From contig NC_085141.1 of NCBI RefSeq assembly GCF_024139115.2, positions 241,853,047 to 241,917,046 on the forward strand: a stretch of 64,000 nucleotides of DNA, written 5' to 3'. The DNA comes from Armigeres subalbatus (lineage: Eukaryota; Arthropoda; Insecta; Diptera; Culicidae). Below the pieces are notes generated by a model that saw only the letters and a program-made list of their open reading frames with translations, did no database searches and was not told where the DNA came from. A program made the position numbers and the translations under genes. Of the stretch, positions 24,405 through 35,880 are shown piece by piece (position 1 is the first letter of the stretch; every line of letters begins with the position of its first letter).

Positions 24405-25621
24405 CCCGACTAGAAGGTCATATCAAAACTATATCAACCTATGTTATTATGTTATTCTAAATTTTTATAACAAAATTTGTTAGAAACGTGGTGTAGGATG
24501 TTGTTAAAATATCTAAATTTCTATCAAAAATTACACTACTGGAAACAAAAAACTATCAAATTTTGTTACAATTTTATCATAAAAATAACATATTTTGTTA
24601 GAAATTTATAACAGAATCAGATACAAAATATATTGTTTTGTGCAGTTGCAAATTTTTACAGTTTACAGTGATAGGTCTTCAGATTGTGATCAACAATCAG
24701 AAACTTTTGTTTTTGTCTGAACAAGAATATTTTTCGAGAACATGAAACTAACAACATTACAAATAAGACAACCTTTGCAAATTATATCAGCGTTGTGATA
24801 TCTATACCAGACTAGAAGAGCATAACAGCAAATGAACACAATATTAACATATTGTGATATTTATAACTTATTTTGATACAATTTTGTTCTTAGTGGCCAT
24901 TATCTTTCAAATGTTGTAACAGGATTATATCATAATATGATTTGAAAAATGCTTAACACCGAATTGTCTAACAGTAGGCAATTAAATAGATGTAGCAAAG
25001 TCTCCCAGCCATAGATATCACAACGCTGATATAATTTGAGAAGGTTGCCTTATTTGTAATGTTGGTAATTTCATTTTCTCTAAAAATATTATTGTTCAGA
25101 CAAAAACAAAAAAAATATGATTGTTGATCGCAATCTGTAGCCCTATCACGACCTGTAAAAATTCCAACTGCACAGAAACAATATATTTTGTATCTGATTC
25201 TATTATAAATTTTTAACAAAATATGTTATTTTTATGATAAAATTGTAACAAAATTTGATAGTTTTTTGTTTCCAGTCGTACAGTTTTTGATAGAAATTTA
25301 GATATTTTAACAACATCCTGCACCATGTTTCTAACACATTTTGTTATAAAAATTTAGTATAACATAATAACATAGGATGATATAATTTTGATATGACCTT
25401 CTAGTCGGGTACCTATGGCTGGAAGACTTTTTAACATCTATTTTAATTGCCTACTGTTGGGCAATTCGGTGTTAAGCATTTTTCAAATCATATTATGATA
25501 TAATCCTGTTACAACATTTGAAAGATAATGGCTACCAAGAACAAAATTGTATCAAAATAAGTTATAAATATCACAATATGTTAATATTGTGTTCAGTTTC
25601 TGTTAGGCTCTTCTAGTCGGG
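24405..25621 (+). mobile_element. outer copy of a ~610 bp MITE, split by its own inverted copy
   Basis: Left part 24405-24805 starts CCCGACTAGAAGGTCATATC; right part 25413-25621 ends GGCTCTTCTAGTCGGG. Joined in order, the two parts correspond along their length to the reverse complement of the inner copy at 24806-25412. CTAT occurs on both sides of the inner copy and may be its target duplication. The copies share almost all words; differences are scattered substitutions and small indels. AT-rich, no coding capacity. Confidence 0.8.
24806..25412 (-). mobile_element. inner inverted copy of the same MITE
   Basis: Bounded by CCAGACTAGAAGAGC at the left and GACCTTCTAGTCGGG at the right, i.e. the same TIR as the outer copy but in the opposite direction. 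Its whole length is the reverse complement of the two outer halves. The frame 24968-25219 on the minus strand is not supported as a gene. Confidence 0.8.
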
Positions 25622-26015
25622 TGTTCAGCTGTTGGGGCAAACTGAACACTATATGGGGGTAGAACTGACACCCTAAAAATTAAAAAACATAACCTCAAAC
25701 TCATCGAACTGGGCTTTCATATGTGTTATTTTCGTTTTATCATGGTGCGGAATTATAAATCGCTATAAAAGTTCCAGTACATGACATATATACCATAGAA
25801 ATCGCTGAAAGTGCAACAAAAAAAAAATGAAATGTTTTGTATAGATTTGGCAATCTCGTTGGCAAGTTGATCGGTGCAACCCATTGGAAGGATTGGCTAT
25901 GCCAGTAGGGTGGATAAAAGCATGCATAGATTATGCAATGATGAGAGGAGAGACGATTGCGAAGAGGTCTTGCAATAAGTGTGAGGATAAAAAAATCATA
26001 TGCTTCATACAAAAA

Positions 26016-27058
26016 AAACGGATTTCCGGATAAACTGATACGGTTGATCAAGGCGACGATGGATCGGATGATGTGCGTAGTTCGAGTTTCAGGGGCATTC
26101 TCGAGTCCCTTCGAAACCCGTAGTGGGTTACGGCAAGGTGATGGTCTTTCGTGTCTGCTATTCAACATCGCTTTGGAGGGAGTAATACGAAGGGCAGGGA
26201 TTGACACGAGTGGTACGATTTTCACGAAGTCCGTCCAGTTATTTGGTTTCGCCGACGACATTGATATCATGGCACGTAACTTTGAGAGGATGGAGGAAGC
26301 CTACATTAGACTGAAAAGCGAAGCTAAACGGATTGGACTAGTCATCAATACGTCGAAGACGAAGTACATGATAGGAAGAGGCTCAAGAGAGGTCAATGTA
26401 AGCCACCCACCACGAGTTTCTATCGGTGGTGACGAAATCGAGGTGGTTTGAAGAATTCGTGTACTTGGGCTCACTGGTGACCGCCGATAACGATACCAGC
26501 AGAGAAATTCGGAGGCGCATAGTGGCTGGAAATCGTACGTACTTTGGACTCCGCAAGACCGAGTTCGCCGCCGTACCAAACTGACTATCTACAAAACGCT
26601 TATAAGACCGGTAGTTCTCTACGGACACGAGACCTGGACGATGCTCGTGGAGGGCCAACGCGCACTGGGAGTTTTCGAAAGGAAAGTGTTGCGTACCATC
26701 TATGGTGGGTTGCAGATGGCGGACGGTACGTGGAGGAGGCGAATGAACCACGAGTTGCATCAGCTGTTGGGAGAACCATCCATCGTCCACACCGCGAAAA
26801 TAGGAAGACTGCGGTGGGCCGGGCACGTAGCCAGAATGTCGGACAGTAATCCGGTGAAAATGGTTCTCGACAACGATCCGACGGGAACAAGAAGGCGAGG
26901 TGCACAGCGGGCAAGGTGGATCGATCAGGTGGAGGACGACTTGCGGACCCTCCGCAGACTGCGTGGTTGGCGAAGTGCAGCCATGAACCGAGCTGAATGG
27001 AGAAGTCTTTTATGTGCAGCACAGGCCACTCCGGCCTTAGTCTGATGATAAAATAAAA
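26016..27058 (+). mobile_element. 5'-truncated RTE-type LINE with 16-bp TSD
   Basis: The 16-bp word ATGCTTCATACAAAAA occurs at about 26000-26015 and again at about 27059-27074, exactly flanking the LINE homology, which is the target duplication expected for a LINE. The element begins inside the RT domain and ends with TGATGATAAAATAAA. It has no poly(A), as in RTE elements. Length about 1.04 kb. Confidence 0.8.
26025..27045 (+). pseudogene. RTE-type reverse transcriptase, C-terminal part
   Basis: Segment 1 (to 26451) has GLRQGDGLSCLLFN (RT block with QGD) and FGFADDIDIM (catalytic ADD box). It then runs into a TGA. A frame change gives FEEFVYLGSLVTADNDTS and REIRRRIVAGNRTYFGL (about 26453-26555). 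A compensating change restores the first frame with LTIYKTLIRPVVLYGHETW and, to 27045, GRLRWAGHVARM and the Arg/Trp-rich tail RRRGAQRARWIDQVEDD typical of RTE-like elements. The N-terminal endonuclease is lost by truncation. Two frameshifts make it non-functional. RTE assignment is by recalled motifs. Confidence 0.8.
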
Positions 27059-27780
27059 TGCTTCATACAAAAAGTTCGACATACATGTATGAGGCCGGCT
27101 GAAAGTGGCAACTGTTTTGCGTTACGTAACCAATCTTGTTCTATTCACCATGGAATTAAAATAAAAAACGACCATATATGATCTCGCATAAGACGAGGGA
27201 AATAGATTTTCGGATGTTGATGATCCAAACGCAATTTTAGGTGTCTCATACAAAAACATGACAGGAAGATGAACAATTGGGTAATATTTTGGTTGGATGA
27301 TGAATAAAATAGATTACGATGGCATATAATCACGAGTAAGATAATTTTCTTCATATTTTATAAGGGTGTCCATACTGCCCCATGGGGGTGTCCAATCTGC
27401 CCCGCTACCTTCCCGAGAGAGAGAAAAATTAACTATTACAAAATGGTCCTATTTGATTGATATTGCCATATTTTCAGTACGATTCAAAACAGAATTGCTA
27501 GTTAACGAGTAATAGTATCATGTAAATGCTAAATATCCGAATTATATTCAATTTAAATCACCTAATATTGATTAAAACCTTAGGGTGTCCATATTGCCCC
27601 TTGTTCCCCTACCTATATATAATAATCGTGAGTTGAAGGAAACTTCAAATTATTGTTATGCATAAAGATTGTGGGTAACGTTTTTCTGTCATGCTGTGTA
27701 AAACAAGCCAAATATTCGGAACACATTTAAAAGACGTTTACCATCATTTTAATATTAACTTGTGATACATACATGTCACG

Positions 27781-28348
27781 AAAGTGAGAAATGAGAAAAA
27801 AAGGTGTAATATGTGAGATGTGAGAAGTAAGAAGCGAGAAGTGTGAAGTGAGAAGCCAGAAGTAAGGAAGTAAGATTTGAGAAGTAATAAGTGAGAAGCG
27901 AGAAGTGAATAGTTAGAAGTGAGATGTGAGAGGTGACAAGTGAGATTTTAGAAGTGATATGTGAGAAATGAGAAGTGAGAAATGAGAAGTAAGATATAAT
28001 TTGGTAGATGTGAGAAGTGATAAGTGAGAAATGAGAAATAATTTGTGAGAAGTGAGAAATAATTTGTGAGAAGTGAGAAGTGATAAGTGAGAAATGAGAA
28101 GCAAGATGGGAGAAGTGAGGAGAGTGAAGTGAGAGAGCGAGGAGTGAGAAATAAGGAAGAAGAAATGAGAAGTGACAAGTGAGAGCCGAGAAGCGAAAAG
28201 TGAGAAGTGAGTCATGAGATAAATATGTGAGATGAGAGAAGGGGAAACTGAGAAGCGAGAAGCAGTAAGTAAAAAGAGGAAAGTGAGAAGTAATAAGTGA
28301 GAAGCGAGAAGTGAATAGTTAGAAGTGAGATGTTAGAGGTGACAAGTT
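27781..28348 (+). repeat. GTGAGAAGT purine array, copy A
   Basis: Degenerate GTGAGAAGTGAGAAATGAG words. The part 27950-28300 is closely similar to 35885-36215, including shared rare words such as AGATGTGAGAAGTGATAAG, AGAGCGAGGAGTGAGAAAT and AGAAGGGGAAACTGAGAAGC. Within the array, 27883-27945 is repeated at 28286-28348. Confidence 0.8.
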
Positions 28349-29432
28349 GAAACGTGCGCGGAAGTTTTCAAACGAACTTCGCTTACGCGCCAGGCAGCGA
28401 GGCTGCCACGAAGCCGCGATGCCTTAAATGGCCGGTGAGACTCGAGGGTGGTTTACTTCCAACTCACAACGGTCAACCAACTCAACCGAAACCGAAAAAC
28501 TAATTCCAATTCAAATAACCGATCTATTCGAAACAACTAAAAAAATAATAACGATAAGTCCCTAGTCAGCCCTGGTCAATGCTTCTTCGACACTCGCCTG
28601 AATGTATGCTTCACACTAATCTTTATTCTGGATCACTCTACTACTGCACTTTCATATTCTTATTGGACAATAATGGTATACTAGAAGTGCCGATATGCTG
28701 CAAGTAGCGAGTTGACTCGACGATCGTCGGCGATGCTCGATGCGTACCGGTACGATGCTCGTATGTTGCACTGGAAGAACTCGATGTCGCAGGAATACGG
28801 GAAATTCACGGTCAGGAACGAGGGGTCTAAGCCGTCGGACACTGGATTCAAAATTCTCTACTGGTCTTCACCTTTCCTAGGCCAATGTCGCCTTTGACTG
28901 ACGAATACTGTCTAGCATTAGACTGACAACAACTAATCAAACCGGCGGGAACCGGGCCTGGTGTCTTTTTGTCACTTTCACGGTCCAGTCGAGAGGGATA
29001 ATAGCGTCCACGTGATGAATTGGTATTTACCCGGGTCCGGAATAACGGTTAACCCAACCTAACACCTTCAATGGTCAATCAAGTCGTAGCGATAGGATTT
29101 CCCATAACTGTTTTTAACAATCGTTATTATAATTGTTTTAAAAGAAAGGATTTTGTGGGACTCACGTTAACTAAACGCTTGTTGTAATGCACCAGCCGTT
29201 CACAATAGTTAGGTTCTAAAACTTTTAGCAATCTTTATCTTCCTTTGTTTCCAATTTCATCACTCCTCTCAGTAGCACTTCCTAAACTGGACTATGGACA
29301 CTTATCATTTTAAGATGGATCTTTATCTATTGATCCGCATATCATAAACTCCAACACCACGCGTCAGTTTCTGATTGATTGTTCAATCGTTAGTGTGTCC
29401 ATAGTAACATTTTTTTAGCGCCTGGCGCTATA
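28349..29432. other. unassigned, between purine array and transposon
   Basis: Starts with a GC-richer segment (GTGCGCGGAAG, CGCCAGGCAGCGAGGCTGCC) unlike its surroundings, then ordinary AT-rich DNA. A minus-strand frame around 28690-28850 stays open for ~50 codons without a recognisable motif. It may be a decayed LTR element or gene relic, but I cannot show that. Confidence 0.35.
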
Positions 29433-29631
29433 AGGACTGTTCATTAAAGTAAGTGGACACCTTTTTATGAATGGTTTAAGGTTAAAACTTAACAAAAAAA
29501 TAGTAATTTTCGCTCTGTGTGTAAAGAAACTGTTTACTTTTGCAGCACACCTGTTCAAATTGGAAAAACCTTAGAAATTCCGAACGATAGGTCGGATCAG
29601 TTTATCAACTCGCAGAATAATTCTGCACAAA

Positions 29632-30190
29632 TGGTACAGTGCATTTTGATGGACGACGAGATATACGTCAAATTGGACTTCAGTACACTTCCAGGGCCAC
29701 ATTTTTTCAACGCTGAACAGAGGACAGATGTGCCTGATGACGTGCGATACATCCGAACCGAAAAAAATGGGAAAATGTTTAGGTAAGGCAAGCAATTTGC
29801 TCCTGTGACTCCGTATTTGACAAACAACGGTGAAAATTGAAGAAAATAATGTATCAAAATCGACTTCTAACCATCTACCGAAAGCATATGGATCCTCTAT
29901 TGTTTTTGCCGGATCTGGCATCGGCTCACTACGTTTCTGCTACGTTTGAGATGCTGAAGAAGGAAAAAGTCGATTTTGTCGAAAAATGCCTAAATCCACC
30001 AAACTGCCCTGAACTGCGTCCTATCGAAAAATACTGGGCAATAATTACGCGGCATCTTAAGGTAGATGGGAGAGAAGCAAGCTCTGTTGACTGCTTCAAG
30101 AAAATTTGGTCTGCGTACAATGAAGTTGTGCAGAATCTAATGGGAGCTGTCAAGAGAAAAGTCCGAGCATTCTTCAGAAAAGAGAAGTAA
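29632..30190 (+). pseudogene. DD37E transposase remnant
   Basis: Frame 1 (to 29786) has QCILMDDEIYVKLDF, the first catalytic Asp region. After a frame change, 29837-30190 reads RKHMDPLLFLPDLASAHY (second Asp) and NPPNCPELRPIEKYW (Glu), with exactly 37 residues between Asp and Glu, then a conserved tail ending VKRKVRAFFRKEK and a stop. The N-terminal DNA-binding domain is missing between the TIR and 29632. Inactive; useful as a family marker. Confidence 0.85.
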
Positions 30191-31003
30191 ATATTCAAAA
30201 TCACGTGAATTCGTTCAAATGTATGTTGATTGTCTTTTATATATGATGATGATGATGATGATGGTCCCGCCACATACCCCTACAAAGGTTTGAGCTGGAC
30301 GAGTTATCTTTAAGATAATTAAATAAGATCAATGTAATCGGTTTTGCAAACAAACGATCCGATTGTATATACAGATATAAAATCCAAAATAAAATTCCAT
30401 ACTGTACAGCAAAAATAAATTGGTAAAATGAACTAAAGAACTACACCTAGAATTTTTGTAATCAACAGTAGTGATACATGGAGCTCATCAAAAGCTAAAC
30501 TTGTGAAACCTCTCGCACAGATTTCAAAAGCTCCGCCAAACATCGCGTTCTTTTCACAAACCAATATCGCAATCTAAAACTCACATGTATCTGAACATGG
30601 ATCATTAGGTTCGACAACCAAACATCAAAACTTGTGTAACCGCTCCGTCGATAACAAAAAGTTTCGGAACAACCGCGAGTACAAAATAATCTACCAGAAG
30701 GCTTACTACTAATTCAAGAGCATGATTCAACAGTTCGAAATATGCAAGTTTTTAAATAAATTCAAAATCATTCATATCTGTAATCCGCGCGCGATGCTCA
30801 AACTTTTGTAGACTACACAAAGAAAGGTTAAAAATAAACTACGTCAATAAATTAAAATCCATCATCATCATCGAGGCGAACGTTATAGCTTATTAATGCC
30901 TCAATAAATAATAAAAATAAAAAATGGTCCATACAAATCATCCGTTGTTAAAAACTTCGTCAAGATACATGTGTTAACGGGTAAAAAATTGCCGGGTAGC
31001 TGT

Positions 31004-33801
31004 TCAAAAGGCAGCTTTGACGTGTGAAATACATTGTCTCTTAAACTGCGTTAGCGTGACTGCACGTTTGATGTGTGAAGGCATCGAATTGAAAACATTT
31101 ATACCTTTAAAAAACAAAGAGTTTTGTGAAGCGCCATACAGAAAATAGGGTGTTCTCACATTATCCGCGTGTCTAGTATTATAACTATGAATATCACTTC
31201 CTCTTTCAATTCGATCACACAAATATCGAGGCAGTAAACCGTTTATTACTTTAAAATGAACACCATAGTCAAGTACACTATTCTTTTGCTTCACTGACAG
31301 CCATTGTAAGGCGTCCAACAGGAAAGTTGAGGAAGTGAATCTATCACATTTTAAAATCAAACGCATTATTTTATTTTGTAAGCGCTGCAATCTCGATATT
31401 TGTGTTTCGTTAGCCAAGAAAAGGATGGAAGGGCAAAAATCCAGATGAGGAGAGATGATTGATTTATACAAGAGTATTTTGCTACCAATAGTCAAATCGT
31501 GTTTTAATCGACAGAGCATTCCATACTTCTTGGCTATTTTCTTGATAACATTGTCAATATGTATGTCAAATTTTAGCTTGTCATCAATAATCACGCCAAG
31601 ATATTTAATATCGCGGACGCGATCAATTGTCTCATCATCAATTTTAACAGAGACATCCTCATTTACTCGGGTTCGCGAAATTACCATGTATTTTGTTTTA
31701 TTAATATTCAATTTCAATTGCTTGTATTTCAACCATCTACTTAGAGAGTGTAAATCCTCGTTCAAGCGTGAAACGGCATCTGCTAAATTTTTAGCTGCAA
31801 TGAATATCACGGTGTCATCAGCAAAAAGATTTATATCACCAAAATCGTAAGACTCGTCGCATGTCATTTATATACATAATGAATAAAATAGGCCCTAATA
31901 CACTTCCCTGTGGCACTCCTAGCGTGTTCTCCACGGGACTAGAAACAGAATCATTAAAAGCAGTCCTTTGAGATCTGTCAGACAAATAGCTTTCAAACCA
32001 ATTGTATGCAGATCCCGAAATTCCAAAGCGCTTGATTGTGCTCAACAATAAGGGCCGAGAAATTGTCTCAAAAGCGCGTTTTAGATCCAAGAACACAGCA
32101 ACAATCGTATCTTTACGCTCTACATTTTCCTTCCATTTAGCTAATACCAAGTTCAATGCGGTTTCACAAGAATGACCTTCTCGATATCCCGATTGTTCCG
32201 GTATCAGCAAGTTATTTCTATTCAAATACTCAAGCAGCTGGCCTTTTACTACAAGTTCCAAAATTTTCTCTAATGTGTGCAACATATTGATAGGACGAAA
32301 CTCTTCGGCTTTAATCGTCCCAGCAACTTTTGAATCGGAATCACTAGAGATTCCTCCCAAACGTGTGGCACGTGCCCAGTTCGTAAAGATTCATTTATAA
32401 GGTCCAGCAAGTTGTGTCCGATGACATCAAAGCAGTCTTGTATTACCTTGGCATTAACATTATCGACTCCAGCCGTTTTTCCAATTGAAAAGCAAATATT
32501 TTCAAGTTCTTCTAATGTTATTGGGTGAAATCCATCAAATCTACAATTAAAATTAATCGGCTGTTTTATTTCGTCAGGCTCATCAACTAACTCAATTGAC
32601 TGGTTAATCAGTGAGACACTGTTGACGAAATATTGATTGAATTTATCTGCAATAACTTGTTCTGACTGTTTTAATGTGCCATCGAAGGTTATGCATCGCG
32701 GTTTGCTACTATTAGGTTTTAACAAGGATTTCAAAATTTTCCATAACTCTTTGCTGTTATTTTGATGCTGATCAATTTTCCTCTGAATATATTCGCATCT
32801 CGTTTTTTTCAACATATGCGAATATTTATTACGCGCGACCTGATACCTTTTCCAATGAATAGCATTATTACTTCTACAAAATTTTCTGTACAATTTGTCC
32901 CTTTTACGTTTGAATCGTAAAAGATCCAGATTGTACCAGCTGTTCGAGTTTTTCAGAGATACATATTTATGTTCTATTAGATTATTGGTACAGGTTTTCA
33001 AAACGTCAGTAAGAACAGCTGATTTTTGATCTAACGAACCGACGTTTGATTGAAAATCCACGTTTCTTGCGACAAGACTCGAGATAGCTTGTTTTGAATA
33101 TTTTCTCCAGCACTTTAATTTGATAAGATCACTATTATTATCACTATTATCATCTACGTTAATTACTAAAGTTTCATGATCGGTTATTTTCAAATCACAA
33201 ATCGTTACCGTACTAACGGAATCGAAATTAGAATATACATGATCAATTAAAGTTCTACTGTGCTGAGAAATACGTGTATAATCGAAGACCTTTTGTTTCA
33301 AATCAAAAAGTCTGCTAACCGTTTCAAATGATTCGAATTATGGATGTCACACCAATTGATATTAAAATCGCCAGCGAGTATATTTAATTTACTAGGATCT
33401 ATGAACATCTCCAACCAGTTCTCCAAAATTTCAACAAATCGCTGGTCATTTGAACTGGGAGAGTGATATAAAACTCCATAGTTACCCATCTTCATGCCAC
33501 GTTCAACTGCAATGCCTAAGAACCAGTTACCATCACAAACTTCGTTCAATTGAAGCTTGAATTGGACCGATTCTTTGACATAAATAGCAACACCGCCAGT
33601 GTGTCTTGAATGTGATAAACAAGCAGCTACACTGTAACCCGGGATACTGTACTGTTCGAAAGAATCACTGTCAACGATATGCGTTTCAGATAAAAAGACT
33701 AAAAATGGACGTTTATCTTCTACAAGCTGACGTAATGCAACGTAGTTTGTAGAGAGACCTGCAATGTTCAAATACAAAATATCGAATTTATTTACATTCA
33801 T
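31004..33801 (-). pseudogene. LINE ORF2: endonuclease and reverse transcriptase
   Basis: Starts MNVNKFDILYLNIAGLS (APE-type endonuclease), with LSETHI (catalytic Glu) and AGDFNINW (Asp/Asn). The frame breaks near 33300; the endonuclease resumes with TLIDHVYSN and TDHETLVIN (Asp-His). RT blocks follow: FRPINMLHTLEKILE, VAVFLDLKRAFETI (catalytic Asp), GVPQGSVLGPILF, then, after another break near 31850, NLFADDTVIF (catalytic Asp-Asp) and the thumb region to 31004. There are three frameshifts but no lost domain. No RNase H, which fits CR1/Jockey rather than the I clade. Confidence 0.85.
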
Positions 33802-33816
33802 ACTAGAACTTGGTTG

Positions 33817-35357
33817 CTATTCATTGAAATGCAAGCTGCTCTTTTTGCGATCAACTAATCTTTTATACACTTTGCATTCAGTACTGAATGCTCCGTGTTT
33901 AACGTCCAAATTCGTTTTACGTTCTTGATTCAGTTTATTACAATTAACACATTTCAATACAGATGACGTGCATTCAGATGTCTTGTGAGGTCCACTGCAC
34001 TTAGAGCACGCGATAGCGTTTTTGCAATCTGTGCTCATGTGCCCAAATTCTCCACATTGGAAACACCTAAGAATACTAATCTCAGGAACAACAAGGCACC
34101 GATCAAACCTTATATTTACTTTCTTCGCGGTCAACAAACAGCTATGACTGTCTTTATCGACTTCAATCACAACGTTGTACTTGTTGTATTTGAAACGAGG
34201 ATTTTCAAACACCCGTATTACTTTTACATCATTGATAGCGATGTCTTCATTCTGATCTTTTAAAATCTGAATGAAGTCATCGGAGGAAAGTTCTCGCTCA
34301 TGCCCATCACTTTTAACCTTGGCACCGATGAGGGAACAACAGCATTGTAATTTTCACCCAACTCGCTTTGAATGCCTTCTTTCACAACATTAATACTATA
34401 TCCTGTTGCACACTCAGCAATAATAGAGCCGTTTTTCCGTTTCTAAAGTTACTGATTTTGTGTGTTTTGGATCTAATTTGGTGGTCAAAAATTTCCGAGT
34501 ATCATCGCTACTCTGGTTGGACTCTTTCGGTTTTATCACTATAACCGGACGAGCCTTACGAACAACCTTCACATCATTAGCGGTCGTACTTTTGTCTTAG
34601 CTTTATTACTACTATTACTTTTCATCCCAGTGCACTTCTTCTTAACAATATCCGCGAAACTAACCTTTTCATTAAAACATCATCAGACGCGTCGTCTGCT
34701 TCCTGAACCTTTCGCTTTTTACCTCTGGGATTAAGTGCCGACTCCGAAGTCGAACGAGATGAACCTTGCATTACATTCATTGCATCTACTTTACTGCGCG
34801 CATAAAATTGTAAAATGAACCTTTCATATTTTCCAACTCATTTCCAATTAAATCCCGAAAACCAGAGACTGCATTGTCTAAGGCATTTTGTACCTTTTTC
34901 CCCAATTGCTCCATCCTGTCTTCCAACGCGATGTTTATCTGAGCAGCAATATTGTCTCGAATACCACCGATCGAATCAGAGAGTGAAGAAATCTTCTTCA
35001 TCTCTTCTTCCAACTTTGTGTGTTCGAGAACAGAATATTCTGCTCGCCACAACACTGGCTTGATAAACATTGATCACACTTGAACACAACATTTACATTC
35101 TCCGTGACCAGCTTTGCCAATGGTTTGGTCATGGAAGTGCACTTGTAGTGGTACACTTTAGCGCAACCACAACCCGAACAACTCATAGGCAAATCGCTGG
35201 GCAGGACCCCCATACCGCACTCACTGCACTCAACCATCTCGCTACTACCTTCACACAGCTCAAACGGTACCAATGCAGACGACACAAAACACAAAGAAAC
35301 AATAAAGGCGCAAAATGTTACCGGCCGCCAGCTGCTGCTGGGGCAGAAAATCCACAA
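33817..35357 (-). pseudogene. LINE ORF1 with PHD-like finger, coiled coil and CCHC knuckles
   Basis: From the 5' side: a Cys4-His-Cys3 arrangement (CSECG, CSGCG, YHYKC, FKCDQC) resembling a PHD finger; then a helical, probably coiled-coil stretch (SLSDSIGGIRDNIAAQ to about 34790); then, after one or more frame changes between 34780 and 34212, zinc knuckles CFQCGEFGHMSTDC and CSKCSGPHKTSEC, and a third Cys-rich motif CVNCNK. ORF1 proteins of this kind bind LINE RNA; the PHD-like finger is known in some CR1-type elements. Stop codons in 34213-34785 break it. The true start is unclear. Confidence 0.75.
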
Positions 35358-35528
35358 TTAAACGAAAATAACCAGCAGCGACAACCTGTCGGCTAGTTAT
35401 TTCGATGCAGAAAACACTTGGGCACGCAAAGGAAATATATTTCCCGCGGCACTTGATCAATTTCACACGTTAATTGATTTTTATTTATCACTGCACTGCA
35501 GAAACAAACTACACCGTTCACCGTTTCA

Positions 35529-35690
35529 CCAAAAAAAAAAAAAAAAATAAAAAAAAAAAAATAAAAAAAATAAAAAATAAAATATAAATATAAAAAAAAA
35601 AAAAAATAAAAAAATAATATAATAAAATAAAAAAAAAAAAAAATAAAAAAAAATAAAAAAAATAAAAAAAAAAAATATAAAATATAAAGC
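35529..35690 (+). repeat. A-rich tract, ~160 bp
   Basis: Almost pure A with single T interruptions (AAAAAAATAAAAAA type). It sits exactly between the 5' edge of the minus-strand LINE and the remaining right end of the DD37E element. It may be the tail of a separate plus-strand insertion or slippage at an A-rich target. The Phe/Tyr-rich frames opposite it are artefacts. Confidence 0.85.
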
Positions 35691-35880
35691 ATCCTTATGA
35701 ATTTGTTCCAAAATAAACATGTTCCTTTGAAAAACAGGTGTCCACTTTCTTTAATGAACAGTCCTTACTCGCCCTTTTTGACCAAGGAGTATTTGAAACA
35801 TTTTTAACTTTTAAATTCAAATCTCGCCCGCGTATTTTTAATCTTGATTTAAAATATTTTTGTAACCACATAGTTACAAA

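Larger units (their letters stand above)
24038..27609. mobile_element. outer TIR element holding nested insertions
   Basis: The left end GGGGACCAGGGGGCATTATG is inverted and diverged at the right end as GGGGAACAAGGGGCAATATG, with TA next to both. A second inner pair is GGGGCAGATTGGACACCCC (near 24064) and its inverse near 27387-27405. The ends are diverged, so the element is old. Removing the nested MITE pair and the RTE insertion leaves about 1.3 kb with no visible transposase. Confidence 0.5.
30242..35528 (-). mobile_element. CR1/Jockey-group LINE, near full length, inserted in the DD37E element
   Basis: On the minus strand the order is ORF1 with PHD-type and CCHC zinc motifs (35357-33817), ORF2 with endonuclease and RT (33801-31004), a ~760 bp 3' UTR, and a (CAT)n microsatellite tail at 30242-30262 in place of poly(A). 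Such tails occur in CR1-like LINEs. A second CATCATCAT-like run at 30862-30875 is an alternative 3' end. The 5' edge is placed before the A-rich tract at 35529. Several frameshifts inactivate it. Confidence 0.75.
29433..35765 (+). mobile_element. DD37E Tc1/mariner element split by a LINE
   Basis: Left TIR AGGACTGTTCATTAAAGTAA continuing GTGGACACC (29433-29461). The inverse is at 35737-35765, with one mismatch. TA flanks both (29431-29432, 35766-35767). The transposase remnant lies next to the left TIR. Everything from about 30240 to 35690 is later insertion. Without it the transposon is about 0.9 kb, so it was already deleted, like the copy at 7429-8366 but with different TIRs. Confidence 0.8.

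Noticed and set aside
27913..28215. Ser/Leu/His-rich minus-strand frames, also at 35849-37534 and 4495-4972
   Set aside because: Translations of the GTGAGAAGT purine arrays; they start and stop with the array.
35393..35720. Phe/Tyr/Leu-rich minus-strand frames of 64-99 codons
   Set aside because: Direct translation of the A-rich tract; no coding signature.
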